Source of the DNA: Dendrobium chrysotoxum
Taxonomy: Eukaryota > Streptophyta > Magnoliopsida > Asparagales > Orchidaceae
Assembly: GCA_019925795.1 (NCBI GenBank)
Contig: CM034304.1
Coordinates: 21,344,228-21,408,227 of the forward strand
Direction of reading: 5' to 3'
DNA length: 64,000 bases
A program made the translations under genes and the position numbers. Below the pieces are notes generated by a model. It saw only the letters and a list, made by a program, of their open reading frames with translations. It ran no database searches and was not told the DNA's origin. Every line of letters begins with the position of its first letter. Within the stretch, counting starts at the first letter, position 1. Shown piece after piece: positions 1 through 13,300 of the stretch.

Positions 1-2211
1 ACGAGTGTCATTCTCTGTAAATATACCTAAAGTCTAAAACACCCTAGAGGATAACCCATTTTAATTCCTTTTATCATATGATATTTTTTAATGTTTGAGT
101 GCTTTATACTGTTTAAACTAAGCAATCTTAGGCTCATTATATTTTTTTTATCAAAATGCTCAATTTGACTATAGACATGCAAGATTTTGAGGTCATTTTG
201 CCCTCTAATTAATGTTATGAAGTTTTCAACTGCATTTCAAGTTCTTGATTTGGGCTCATTCAGACTTTGATCAGATCACTTTTGGTGTCGATATGTTCAG
301 CTCTTTGACATGTTCAGTTCGATGATGCATTTTCTAAAATTGGAGTTTGAGCGACCCCAAATATTGTTCTTAAATTACTTAGTTTGCTTATAAGATTGTG
401 GGAGACAATACGGTCATATTAGGAGGGAATTTGTCCCATTTCCCAATGTCATCATGATTTCCTAATGCCATCCTTGCCTGATCTCTGAGGTACACCAATT
501 AGTTATCAAGCAAGGGAGGCCAATCAATGGAATAACCTTCCATCATGCTACATGAGTTTTACAATGTGTTATGATGTAGGTTCTATTTTAAGTGGTTAAA
601 TTATTCACAAAATAACTGCTTGGATACCAATTGAATGTGAGTGGTAACTCAATCAATAAACAACACGAGCAGGCTGAGAGATGAAAAACCACTAATGTCA
701 TCCATAAAGCCTGGGGTAAGGTAAAACATAAAATAATGGAAAAAAAGTAAAGAAAAAGAGAAGAAAAAGGGGACACAAATTATTGTTTAAGTTATTCAGT
801 AGCAACACTGACATCCATACCTTGAGCGCTTCAGCTCAAGTATTTACACTAAGTGGAGAAACCCCTCTTCTTGATAAGTAATGAAGAAACCCTAAACCCT
901 CTTCTTTTACTCTAAGCTAGAAAACTGCTACTCTAGTCCACTGGCTAATCCACACATTCGTAAGACACAAAGGATTCAAGATCCACCGATCTCATACAAA
1001 CTTAATCAAATAATAACTCTCGACACTTAACAATGAACATCAAAGGATTAAGATGTAAGAGAAGTGAAAAATGACTAATTTGTGGACAAGTTTACAAGGG
1101 ACTTATATGTTAGATTTATGACATTCATTTTATAAAAGCGGAAATGAAAACTAGGATATAAAAAATTCAATTGAGACTTTCTCAATATTAATTTGTTAAA
1201 AAATAATTATTTTAAAAATAATAAAGAAAAGTTATTGAAATATTGATTGAGATCACAAGGCTTATTCTGCTTCTAATCACCTCATCAAATATATTTTAGT
1301 ACGTGAGTGAGAACCTTCAATTAATTATTGATGAATATTATTTCTTTTTGAACTAATAATATTTATGAATACCATATATAAAATAATCATCCATAAGAAG
1401 TTCATAATTAGAGCTAGGTAATTATGTCACCTCTCTAACTACATCTTTAGCCTTGAATTCAAATTAATTCTTTAATGAACAATAAACTTTGTGACTTTAT
1501 CACAAAATTTCTGCGCTCTATTGTTCATGTTATGATTTAAATATCCAAGAGAACTAATTTTCTACCTTTCAAAACTGAAAGACATGAATTCTATATCTTT
1601 ATATTAACATTCTCAATCATTTGTTTCATTGAGTTTTTAAGATATAAGGATTTAGTTATATCTTCCAAACTATTTCTAAGTCAAGAAATCAAATGTCACA
1701 AATATGAGTTTATTAATAACTCAAAATTAATATTGCTTTATATATGATCATCTTTATGATGAATTTTGAAATCTCTCTATTTAAAATAGAATTTATTAGA
1801 AAATTCAAAATTTAGGGCCCAGTCCTATAATCATATTATATAAAATGCCTCTATCATTAATATCTTCATATCTAATAATCTCGATAAGACTATTCCATTC
1901 TTGATATTGATGAACAGTAGTAATAATATTTAATTATAGATTACAACTATAATTAATAATTATGGTGTACTTTATATTATTATCTATAATTCAATCCTCT
2001 TATATATAATTATATATTGAATTATGATTACATAAATAATCATGGAATAAATATGATAATGAAATATTATATCAAATAATAGTATCCGTACATGCTAAAT
2101 TTGCCTTTAAATATTTAATTCAATAGAAAATATATTACAATAATATTTCTTTATGGCACATTCCCAACATTATAAGCTTAGGTTTTCAAATAAAAAGCAA
2201 CATAGGGAAAC

Positions 2212-2299
2212 CTCCCACCATACATTTGCTTCTTTCTATTTTTTAATTTGGAAATCTCCCACAATACATTTGCTTCTTTTTATTTTTTAATCTATTTAA
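2212..2299. repeat. Short direct repeat, two copies of about 37 bp
   Basis: The sequence beginning CTCCCACCATACATTTGC at about 2212-2248 recurs with few changes at about 2263-2299. Both copies run into an ATTTTTTAAT tail. It is a local tandem-type duplication of unknown origin. Confidence 0.55.
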
Positions 2300-2479
2300 T
2301 GTTATAGGAATTTTATAATGGTATTTATATTGAGTGGCCAAACAAGAAACCCACCCTAAGACAAATTGAGTTATAAAATATGGGTCGGCCGTACATTATG
2401 ATCCAAGTATCGTACGGTACAATAATTATTTTAAATAGCCAAAAATTATAAAACCCTATATCTATTTAATCTACTAGTA

Positions 2480-2597
2480 TGATTTACATCACACTGTACG
2501 ATTAGTTACAATCTTTATACATTAATTGCCTTCTTAATTTTTATGGCTTAATTAAATTAATCTAGAAAGTGATTGTACAGTATGATGTGCAGCATAT
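2480..2597. repeat. Imperfect inverted repeat, possible small MITE
   Basis: The left arm (about 2480-2505, containing ACATCACACTGTACGAT) is complementary, with mismatches, to the right arm (about 2571-2597, containing ATTGTACAGTATGATGTG). The AT-rich spacer is about 65 bp. No clear target duplication was found, so MITE status is only a suggestion. Confidence 0.4.
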
Positions 2598-2816
2598 TAT
2601 ATGATTTGTTCAAATTTTACATTAATCTAATTAAGAAATTAACCTTGTAATGATAGTTAATTTGATTTACATTTGTTAGTTCTAAACTGTAATAAGTATA
2701 TTGGTCTAGAAAATAATCTAATTATTGATTAAGCCAAATCATATTTGGGAAAAAAATATAATGAGTTATGACTCACAGAGTCAATAAAAAGAAGGTTTGG
2801 TGGCACGTGCTCTTTG

Positions 2817-2952
2817 GGGATTGATATCGTGCAACAAGTTTGTTGGGGAAGGCATCAATGAGGCCGATGATAGGTTAGTAGAAGAGGAGACTTGCCATGG
2901 GTGGCATCATGGGATTGATATCGTGCAACAAGCTTGTTGGGGAAGGCATCAA
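2817..2952 (+). repeat. 42-bp direct repeat, copies 94 bp apart
   Basis: Positions 2817-2858 and 2911-2952 match over 42 bp with one T/C difference; both contain GATATCGTGCAACAAG. A 75-codon frame (2797-3024) covers both and would encode a repeated peptide, but it matches no family I recognise and starts with a non-ATG codon. It may be a fragment of a repeat. Confidence 0.6.
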
Positions 2953-3302
2953 ATGCATATCAAGGAGTGTTCGAATATAGCTCGAACAAAATTTTGGATT
3001 TGTAACTTGTTTGAACTCAATTGATTAAGGACAAGCCTTAATAAACAATTTGCATATATAAAAATGGATAATTTGGTCCAAATAAACTTTCAAATATTTT
3101 TTTTCTCAAAAACAATATAATAAGCATATTTTTCCCACAAAGTCTTTTATGTGATGTATAGACTTTTTTTTTATTTATAAAATTTAAATAAGGATTCCTA
3201 CCCAAAATTGTATCATTTTTAATGTTACATCGCTTCTGAATTTATTCATTTCCATCGAATTAAAAAAAAAATTTCTTAAAAGTTCAATTTTGTAGTCTCC
3301 AC

Positions 3303-3708
3303 TAGGGGTGCAAATGAGTCGAGTTGAGCTCGAGTCATGCTTAACTCGAGCTCAGTTCGTCGACCAGATCACGAGCTCGAACTCGAGCTCAAATGGCCTG
3401 CTCGAGCTCAGCTAGCGACGGTAGATGCGAGCCACGAGCAACTCATGAGGCATAAGGCTCTCTTCCCGTTCTGATCCCGCTTCCGCTTTTGCGGTTCCAC
3501 ATGACTGCTCCCTAGCTTCCGCTTTTGCGCTTGTGTTGCCGCTTTGGCGCTTAAGCTGCTTGACGAGTAATGAAGCCGAGCTTCATCTAAATCTAACTTG
3601 AGCTCTATAATTCAATGAGCTTGAAATCTACTCGAGGTCAAGGTCTAAGTCGAAACTCAATAAGCTCAACGAATTAGTTTGAGCGAGAGCCGGCTCGGCC
3701 CGTTTAGA
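3303..3708. mobile_element. hAT-like MITE of the GAGCTCGAG-rich type
   Basis: The element opens with TAGGGGTGCAAATGAGTCGA, the start typical of a common plant hAT-type repeat, and is full of GAGCTCGAG motifs on both strands. It is flanked by an 8-bp near-perfect duplication, GTCTCCAC at 3295-3302 and GTCTCCAT at 3709-3716, the size expected for hAT transposition. The right end (CTCGGCCCGTTTAGA) no longer matches the left inverted repeat fully. It ends about 13 bp before the TATA box of gene 1. A truncated relative lies at about 6960-7149. Confidence 0.7.
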
Positions 3709-3720
3709 GTCTCCATGTTA

Positions 3721-3735
3721 CTATAAATGATAAAA
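3721..3735 (+). promoter_or_regulatory. TATA box of the histidine phosphatase-like gene
   Basis: CTATAAATGATAAAATA begins at 3721, 168 bp upstream of the chosen ATG at 3889, which would give a 5' leader of about 130 nt. Pyrimidine-rich sequence (CTATCTCTTACCTCTTC) follows, as is common around plant start sites. The hAT-like element ends just upstream. Confidence 0.55.
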
Positions 3736-3808
3736 TAAGAAATTCAATACTAAACCCACCCTATCTCTTACCTCTTCAGGTCTCCGTTCGCGCGTTCGGC
3801 ATTTACCT

Positions 3809-3862
3809 ATGCCTAGCCGGCAGATCCTCGGAATGCAGCCAAGTAGGTTCACTGCCGCCTAG
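3809..3862 (+). CDS. Upstream ORF in the 5' leader (17 codons)
   Basis: An ATG at 3809 opens 17 codons and stops with TAG at 3860-3862, 26 nt before the main ATG at 3889. If transcription starts near 3750, this uORF lies in the leader and could reduce initiation at the main start. The peptide (MPSRQILGMQPSRFTAA) resembles nothing I know. Whether it is translated is not shown by sequence alone. Confidence 0.4.
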   Translation: MPSRQILGMQPSRFTAA

Positions 3863-3888
3863 TGCCGCCGCAGGAGATCTCAGCTTCG

Positions 3889-4395
3889 ATGGGCTCCGCA
3901 TCGTCGTCGCAATTCCACGGTGAGGACGACGAAGACCAAGAAGACGAGGAGGAACGAAATCCCCGAGCTATTAAGCCTTCCAAGGAGAAGGTTCTTGAAC
4001 AAGAGCCGGAGATCCTCCCCTGCTACGCCTCCGCTTCTCCTCTCTCTCCACAGCTCTCCACCGCCGGCACTCCCCGCCTTCTCGGCCCCTCTATTAAAGT
4101 TTGGGATCCCTGCAATGTCCTTCTTCCTCCCGCCGTATTCTCCCGTGGATTCGACACTGATGCTGGCGGCGTTGAGCTAATGAGGGAGGTGGTGTTGATT
4201 AATCATGGTGAGTGTGGAGCGAGTCTGAGGCCGGATCTGGTTGGTGGTCGGTGGCCTACAGCGGGATTGACCGGGAATGGGGAACGGCAGGCGCGAGCGC
4301 TTGCTGTGTTTCTCAATTCGCAGGGAGTGAGGTTCACTGCAGTCTATTGCTCGCCGTTAGATCGAGCGAGGGCAACGGCAGTCTTCGTTTGTCGG
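3889..4395 (+). CDS. Exon 1 of the histidine phosphatase-like gene (169 codons)
   Basis: It encodes residues 1-169, ending TAVFVCR. The donor CGG|GTTTGT at 4395/4396 is the GT that keeps frame with exon 2; without splicing the frame stops at 4405-4407 after three more codons. The exon is much more GC-rich than its flanks, as is usual for plant first exons. Confidence 0.8.
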
Positions 4396-7300
4396 GTTTG
4401 TCAATGATTTATAAGCATAACTCCTTTAATTTTTGCTACTTCCTTCATACATTTTGGATAATTTTGCTTCAAATTGAACTTTGTAATGAGGCATGAAGGT
4501 CTAGTCCTGCTACTTGGTTATTCTACGTACTTGGATTACTAAAATTATAAAATTTGAAATTCATGAAATGGGCATCTCAGTTTTTGAGGAGGTCGTCATG
4601 TGGTAGTGTTGGCTAGCTGAGTTTCTGGAAGGGGTCTTGTTTGTCTTATTATCGCAGAGTCTAATTCATATCATGCATCTTGCTGCTTCTACATGCTCGG
4701 AGAAACGAATGTCAGTGCTAAACCAAGGGATAGTTCCTCAACAGTTGGGTTATAGAAAGATAGAAAATCAGTTTGTTCATGTTTCTCTATGGATTTCCTT
4801 CTGTCTCTCGAACTTAGCTTGTCGAGGCTTCATTTTCTTGGAAAAAGCTCCAAAGAAACTGAAAATTGGAAAATAATAGAATGAATGAAACTAAGATGGG
4901 GTGGCCATGTATTTATAAACGAGGTAGGAGGTACTATTATTGTGAAATATTTGGTGGGTGTAGATCATGATCAGGTAATCTAGGTTGCACCACTTAGCTT
5001 TGATAAGCATTCCGAAAGAGCCATTAACTGATGTTCCATTGAGGACATCCATGACCTGCTTAACAATGATTAGCATGCATGTTGAGGTAGTGAATTGGGT
5101 GGTGACAATTAATCCCCTGAATCAATCCATTTGGTTCGAACCAAACTGAGCTATCATATAATAGTTTTACTTGAAGCTTTTTTTGGTTCAGGATTTTGTA
5201 GTCCTGGTCATCAGTCGTTACTGTGCCCTCCATTAATCTAGGATTGAGATGGAGGTTAATGAAAAACTTTATCTTAGCCATAGATAGTGGGAGTTTGTAT
5301 GTTTCAAAGATCAGAGCTATGGGTGGCCTTGATCTTGAAGAAAGCTATGGCTGGCCTTGATCTTGAAGCACCAAATTTTTTTTTCGTAACTATATGGTTT
5401 GTCTTGAATACAGAATTGAAAATTTGAAGTTAAACATAAAATATGGATCTAGTAGGGTTTAAAATTGGGTCTTCTCAATTGAAAATTTGAAATAGGCTTT
5501 CTTTATTATATTATAAATCGGCAAAAAGAAAGTATGAGTGATGGAGGAGGAGTTATGGAGACTAGAGATTAGAGAGATTGCATTTGAGAGATGACTGAGA
5601 ATACACATAATTAAAGATGATTGAATGAGCTTTTGCCTAGATGGAGAAAACCTTTCTTAAGTTGGCTTGTTTTTTTATTCTCTCTTGCATCTTCTCATTC
5701 CTTAATGTCCTTGCTTCACATGCCTCTTGATCTTCTTGTTGTCTTGATTTTCCCTTAATGCGTCCTCGCTTCTTATGCTTGAATTAGCACCCAAATCTCT
5801 TCCTCCTTCCACCCTTTCTCAGATTGAAAGTGTTTAGAGTGTGGCTTCTTAAAGGGAGTGGCCTAGGATGTTTGACACTTGCAAGTAAAAAGGCCTCTTG
5901 GCTGACAAGAGAAATAGAAGGGGAGAATGGAGTGAGACGTTCAAGATTCAATGGAGTGGCCTAGGAGTAAGAAGGCCTTGAATTCATTCTTGATTGAATT
6001 AAATTCGAATTAATTTAGCTTAGGCACATGCTAGTATTTATAGGCTGCTAAATATATAAGATAAACAAAATAAAATCTGGAGAACAATAAGGCCAATGTC
6101 ATTATCGCATGAATGAGATAAGTTAGTAGATAGGACAATCCCCTTGATATTCTTCTTTGTTTGCATATACTATATGGTAAATAAAAATTTAGAGAGAACT
6201 TGCGCATTATTTAAAGGAGCTAAAGAACACTGGCCATTTAAGGTGTGGTGGAACTAATAATTATTTTCAAATCATTTTTAAAATCAACATAGTCTTTAAA
6301 AATTAAATTTTCTTCTTTGTTGATTTATTTGATTTATGATATCAAAAGTATAATTTATAAAGCCATTTATTTCAGATTTTTATAAAGAAGAAAAGATGGA
6401 AAAAAAAAAAAAATTTAATGGCTTTTGTAGTATGGTTGTATGTGAATGAAATGTAAGCCATGGAAAACAATAAAGGTGATTCACATTATGGCATTTCTAT
6501 CTTGTTTAGATTAAGTCTTACTAGTTGTTGAACAAATTCCACCAAATGACATTCTCTCCCCTTCTTTTTTCAGTTAGCCAAACCCTTGATATTGGAGGAA
6601 ATTGTCGGATTTAAAAGTCAGATTCCTCCTGAACTGAATGTAGTCCATCTTTGTTGATTTACTTGACTTCTGATATCAAAGGTATGATTTATTAAAATAT
6701 TTATTTCAGATTTAAAGAAGTTAAAATGAAAAAAAAAATGCATTATTTTAAGAATATACAATAGTATGGTTGAGATTAAAAACTTGGTCAGGCCAATTGT
6801 GAGCTAATGATATACCTGTTCTTAGTGCACTTGAGATCAAAAACTTGTGCTTCATTGCAATTTGAACCCAATCCAGTTGCAATCCAGCATCATCTTCCAT
6901 CTTTGGAATGAGAACTGCTATGCATAAATATAGAAATAGAGAAAGCCAAAATAGCATTTTTAAAATACGAGTCAGCTCGCAAGCCAATGAGCCGAGTTTT
7001 ATCAAACTCGAACTCTAGCTCATTTAGTATTCGAGCTTGAGTTTATGCTCCAGCTCGAGCCTGTGACTTGATATGCTCAACTTGCTAGCTCGTTAACGAG
7101 TCGAGTTCAAGCTGGCTCACGAGCTGGCATGGCTCATTTACACCCCTAGGTCCAGCCAATCAACCCGGCCCCAGCAAGGGGGGTCGATCTAGCTGGCAGA
7201 CCGAAGAGCCCTGTGGGCCCCACTAGTGTGGGCCTCGGGCAGGAGGGGGGGGGGCTAAAAAGGGATTAATTCTACCTTTAATTACTTACCATAAAAAACC

Positions 7301-10300
7301 AAAATTATGAGTGAATTAGGAAGATTTATTTAGGAAAGGAGGGCTAATTTGAATTCAGCTTTGGAGGAAATTAGGAAGGTTTATTTAGAGAAATATGACT
7401 GATTTGAATTCAGATTTGGGAGGGAATTAGGAAGGTTTATTTAGAATTAATTAGGTTATTTTATTTTCATTATGGGATTTTGTGTTTTACAGCAATTTTC
7501 TTTTGAGTTGTTCCTAGCAGCGCCTGGGTTTTGAGTTGTATCATGGTTTGTTGTGTTGATATCAATAAAATTAGCCCATAATCTCATTCTTTCTTGTTGA
7601 TGTCTGCTGCGTTTTCTCTTCGTTATTATTATTTTTTTGGCTGTGGGAGATCAGATTCCTATCAAATTGGTATTAGAGCACATTTTTTGGGACTGGCTAA
7701 AAAGGTTGATGCGTTGGAGGAGAGGCTTGATGGAGAAGTTGAAAATTTGAAATCTGAATTCAGAGAGTGAATTTCAGCAATTGAGGGCAGATTTTCGAAT
7801 TTGAAAGAGATGATTAAAAGGATGTTATAGTTTCAAGCCAAGATGGAATCATCGGAGGCAAAGGCATTGTTAACCATACAAGAAAGTGGGAAAAACCCTA
7901 ATATAGGGACGATGAGGGAGGATCAGTAGGTGGAAATTTTGGGTGAAGAAGAGATGCCACCTTTGGAGCCACCTCCAAGGAGGGGAATGGGTGAAGGGTA
8001 TGGTCGGAGAAGAAATTAGGATGATGAAGATCAGAGAACTAATCTGGGGGAGAGGGAAGCATGGAGGGATCAAACACCCATTACACTAGAGGAGGAAGAA
8101 ATAATTGGGGCGGTGGCAATATTTGGGTGAGAAAGTTGAAGATGCCGGTTTTTTAGGGAGAAGATGCTCATTGGTGAATTTATTGGGTGGAGTGATATTT
8201 TGCTATAATGGGTTGACAGAAGATGAAAAACTCATCGCAACCGCTCTATGTCTTGAGTGGAAGGCTCTATCCTAGTACCAGTGGAGAGCCTTGCGAGATT
8301 CGATCCGATCATGGAAGGAGTTCAAAGACCGTCTACTAGAACGTTTTCAAATCAGTCGGGAAGGAAACTTTTATGAACAGTTCTTTGCTCTGATATAGGA
8401 GGAGCGGTGATAGAATACTAAGAGAAGTTCGAGTACTTCTCAAGCTAATTGGGAAGGTTGTCAGAGACTGTGCTAGAGGGGAACTTTATGAAGGGCTCAA
8501 ACTTGATATTCGAGCAGCTATTCGAGTATTGAGACCACATGGCTTAGGGGAGGCTATGAAGTTAGCCCAGTTGGTAGAGGATAAGAACTCCTTAGAGAGG
8601 AGTAGCGTTAGTAGCAGTTCGGGAGTCTCCTACCGCATGACCACTATATTTCTGATGCCAAAGGTGTAGATGCTGCCTATTCAGAAGGAAGTCCTAAGGG
8701 ATAAAGGTCAGGGAGTACGACCAGGGGGAACTTTAAGAGGTTGACCGAGTTAAAAATTTAAGAGAAGAGGGCCAAGGGTTATGCTTTAGGTGTGATGAGA
8801 AGTTCACTCTAGGACACCGTTGTGAGGACCATTCGTTACAAGTCCTAACAGTCTGCGATGAGGAGGAAGATACTGCAAAGGAGGAAAGAGAGACGGAAGA
8901 TGATCAACTGCACTTAGATGTTGTAGAGGTTAACTCAATGATCGAGTTCACACCGAACCACACCATGAAGGTTAAGGGGATGATCGGGCATTAGAAGGTA
9001 GTAGTACTGGTGGATAGTGGAGCTACCCACAACATCATTTCCAACAAGATGGTTGATCAGTTGGGATTGAAATTAGTTGACATGGGGTGCTTTGGGATTA
9101 TGCTGGGAACATAAAAAGTAGCGAGGCGTAGAGGAATTTGCAGGGGGTGATCCTAATCCTTCCAGAGGTTCAGGTATTTGAAGACTTTTGGCCATTGGAT
9201 TTGGGGAGCACAAATATGATACTGGAAATGAAGTGGCTGTAGAAGTTGGGGAAGACCAAGATTGATTGGAAGGATCTAATGATGGAGTTCAAGGTTTAGG
9301 GGAGGAGAGTTGTTATTAGGGTGATCTTAGCTTGTCCAAAATTATGGTTTTACTCAAAACTATGGTGAGGGCAATCTAAGATGAAGGAGTAGGATTTTTG
9401 GTGGAGCTACATAGTTTGGAAGGAGAAGAGGATGGAGAGAAGATAGAAGCATCAGACATAATTTAGCCACTCCTACAACATTATCGAGAGGTGTTCTAGC
9501 TAGCTTAGGGGTTGCCTCCTCTGCAGGAACACGAGCATGCTATCATCTTGAAGGAACTAGTCTCACCTATTAGTGTTCATCCGTACCGTTATCCCTAAAT
9601 CCTAAATGATGAGATTGACAGATTGATCAGGGAGATGCTGGAGGCAGGGATAATTCGACTTGGTATTAGTTTATTTTCCAGTCCAGTGTTATTAGTGAAA
9701 AAGAAAAATGATAGTTGGAGGTTTTGCATGGACTACCGGGCATTGAAAAAGGAGACTGTGCTAGACAACTTTCCTATTCCAGTGATTGATGAGTTGCTGG
9801 ATGAGCTTTATGGAATATATTTTTTATCGAAGATTGATCTAAAGTCAGGGTACCATCAGATCCGGATGAGTCCCGAGGATATTCCCAAGATGGCATTTAG
9901 GACTTATTAGGGACACTATGAGTTTTTAGTGATGCTTTTAGCCTCACTAATGCTCAAGCTACTTTCCAGTCCCTTATGAACAAGGTATTCCAGCCATATC
10001 TGCGGAGGTTTGTGTTAGTCTTCTTTGATGATATTTTGATTTATAATAGGACTGAGGAGGAGCACTTAAAACACTCTACGGGACCACCACTTGTTTGCCA
10101 ATTTGAAGAAGCATTCGCCCAGCTTAGAGTGGAGTATTTGGGGCACGTGATATCACAGGATGGAGTAGCAACTGACTAGAGCAAATTGAGGCCATGCTAA
10201 GGTGACCAATACCCAAGAGCTTGAGGGAGTTGAGATGGTTCTTGGGACTTACAGGCTACTACAGAAAGTTCGTAAAGGGATACAGTTCAATAGCTTGGCC

Positions 10301-13300
10301 TTTGACCGAACAACTTAAGAAGGATAATTTAATTGGGGCAAAGGCCTTTGAGAAGTTGAAGAAGGCGATGACCAACGTGCCAGTGTTAGCCCTGCCCGAC
10401 TTCAGCTGGTCTTTTGTGGTGGAGACAGATTCTTTGAGGTATGGGCCAGGAGCTGTACTTATGCAGGATCAAAGACCAGTGACTTATTTCAATCAGGTGT
10501 TGACTGTCAGGGTGAGGCTCAAGTTAGTCTACGAGAGGGAGTTGATGGCGATTATGATGGCCATCCAGAAATGGCGGCCCTACCTGTTGGGGGTGACACT
10601 TCATTATCAGGATTGATCAAAGAAGCTTAAAGTTTCTTCTGGAGCAAAGGATGGTTATAAAGGAGCATTAGCGGTGGCTTTTGAAATTGTTGGGTTATAA
10701 TTTCGAGATCTAGTATTGATTAGAGATAGAGAACAAGGCCCCAAATGGGTTGTTCAAGTGTATGGGGGGGCCCCCACATGATTGCAATATTTGTTCCCTT
10801 AGTTATGGACTGGGAGGCATTGAGAAGGGAAAGTCAACAAGATGAAGGATTGAAGAAAATCAGGAAAGATTTATTAGGGAACAAGGATAGCCATCCAGGC
10901 TATGCCTTAGTCAATCAGAGACTGTTATACCAAGGGCAAATGGTGATACCAAGAATGTCGCCATATGTACCCACTTACTACGAGAGTTTCACGATAGTGC
11001 CATAGGAGGGCACTTGACGGTACAGAAGACCTATCATAGGCTGGCAACAAAATTGTATTGGGTTGGAATGCAAAAAGATGTGGAGGAGATGGTGGCTAGA
11101 TGCGATATCTGTCAGAGGCACAAATATATGATAATGGCTCCAGGAGGACTTCTACAACCTCTAGCTCTGTCGTAGAAGGTGCGGGAAGAGATAACCATAG
11201 ATTGTATTGAAGGTTTTCCAAAAGCGGAGGGTTTTTTGGTGATTTTGATAATAGTAGATGGGTTGAACAAGTATGCTCACTTCATTTCTCTAAAAGGGCT
11301 ATAATCCTACAAGGGAAATTAATCTAATTGTTTCTTCTCAGGCATTTTCTCTATATTTACATTTGCACATGAATTTTATGCTCTTCATACTAATGTGAGA
11401 TAACAAACTGAGATACACAAGGCCAAGCATACTCTAGCTATTAATGAAAATCATTCTACAAGAAAATTTAATGAAGGTAATTGTATTTTGACTCACACTT
11501 ATTTTAAATGACATGCTACCATTAAATTTAAAAAGATTCATGCAAGGGCTTCTTTCCTATTCAAAATTTCTAAGAAGTTTGGATTAAACGCATACTTTCT
11601 TAAATTTTCACCTAATATGTTCAATAGTCATGTTTTCAATGTTGAGAATATTGTATTTTATGAAGGATATATATAACATCGAGATTTGAAGACTTAACCC
11701 TTTTATAGGAGATCATGATCATCATTTGTTGGATACTCAAAACATCAAATCGGAAGATTAAGATTTTATCAAAAATTTATATTCCAATTTTCACACATTC
11801 CTAAATTTGATAAAAAATATTCTGATAAAATTCTACATTTCTTTATGATCATTTTAATCTATATAAATATATATATATATCTAAAATACTGCACTGTAGC
11901 AACATTTATTTTTCATGTTTTCACTTATAGAAGCATGCAATGGCGAATGCTATTTCAAACGGTCATGAAGGATTTATGCATTTAATAGTATAATAAATAT
12001 GTTAAATAGATAGATATATTAATAAGTTATAACCTAAGTATCATGTAGAATATATATGTATGGATATGTGAATTTAGGAACGTGCACGCTTAGATCTAGA
12101 GAACAATATTATTTAAAACTTTAAGCGATATAAACGATGAGATAAAATAAAAAAGCAGTGTCAAAAGTTTAGGCCAAGTCACATATATAAAAGTTAAGAC
12201 CACAAAAGTAATCAATTACTCAAAACGTTGCATGCGAGATAGGTTTCAACGAGAAATCCCTACACTAACAATGAGACTAGTCACTAAAAGATGATCCCTC
12301 ACTCAACTCTTCCAACTTCTAGGCGTTAGCCGAGAGAATGGCAAGAACCTTCATGAATCACTTATAAACTACAATTGAGTAGCAACTAAGAGATTAAAAG
12401 ATTTGGAGGAGAGTTTACCCAAATAATCGGATGATACGAAGTTCCGGTGGCTGTAGGAAGGCTTGGAAGGAAGCAGGTGGCATTCAAGAACCTTCTTGAA
12501 GGCATGATCAGCAATCTCAAAAGTCCGGACAGCGTTTGAAGACCTTCTAATTGGCTGGACAGCAAGAAACAGGTGCAGATTTTCCCTGGACAGCAAACTG
12601 CACTGTTGGAAATAACTTGGACAGCTCCTAAGTGGTCTTGGGTGCTTTGCACCCTAGCATATGGCCTTCCGAGATATAGAACAGCAGGTTCCTTCTGTTG
12701 GAAACAAAAGACTGGCAGCAATAATCTCAGGAGAGCATGGAGAAGTCGTGGGAAAATGCTTGGGGATGGCGGCTGGAGGTGGGATAGGCTTGGGAAGGGG
12801 AATTGGGAAGGTTGTTGGGAGGATTCAATGGATTAGGGAGGGAAGAAGGCGGCGGCAGGTGTTGGAGAGAGGGAACAAACTTTTGAAACTCTCTTTCAGA
12901 TTTTGTGTAAGAGAGCATTAGGGAATTTCATGTTTGAAATTCGAAATTTAGGAGGATTAGGAGGGAAGTTGATTGAGGATCTTAATTAATTGTTTCCTGA
13001 TTGGATACCAATTAATTAGAATTGGAGGGAAAGAGGGGGGGAAAGGGGGCTGGCTCTAAGGGGAGTTAATTGAGAGATTTGTTTAATTAATTAGTAGGGC
13101 AAAGAATTCAAATATAAAGAGAATAAATCTGAATTTAAATTCAGATTTATTAGAATTAGGGAGTTGCCTAATTTAGGTAAGGAGTTTTAGGAAAGATTTA
13201 AACTCAAATCTAATTTGAATTTAAATTCAAATTCTCTCCGATTTAAATCCACTAAATTAGGAAAGTGATCAAGAGCACTTAATGGCAACCTTGGATAGGT

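Larger units (their letters stand above)
1..3294. other. AT-rich intergenic region upstream of gene 1
   Basis: No convincing gene is visible on either strand; the open frames are short and resemble no family I know. It holds small repeats annotated separately (2212-2299, 2480-2597, 2817-2952). The composition is that of ordinary plant intergenic DNA. Confidence 0.6.
7150..11300 (+). mobile_element. Decayed Ty3/gypsy retrotransposon, + strand
   Basis: A probable 5' LTR (start not fixed, roughly 7150-7664, ending CCTATCA) is followed by a primer-binding site TTGGTATTAGAGCA (7667-7680), complementary to initiator tRNA-Met. Gag remains follow from about 7700, then protease-like, reverse transcriptase, RNase H and integrase segments in gypsy order up to about 11300. 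The frame has many stops and shifts, so the element is dead. No 3' LTR was found; the body breaks off within the integrase core. Its LTR end and primer site match those of the gag-only element at 32913-37261, so both belong to related families. Confidence 0.8.

Noticed and set aside
3862..3888. Start of gene 1 at 3862
   Set aside because: That codon is GTG; the first in-frame ATG is at 3889 and has a G at +4.
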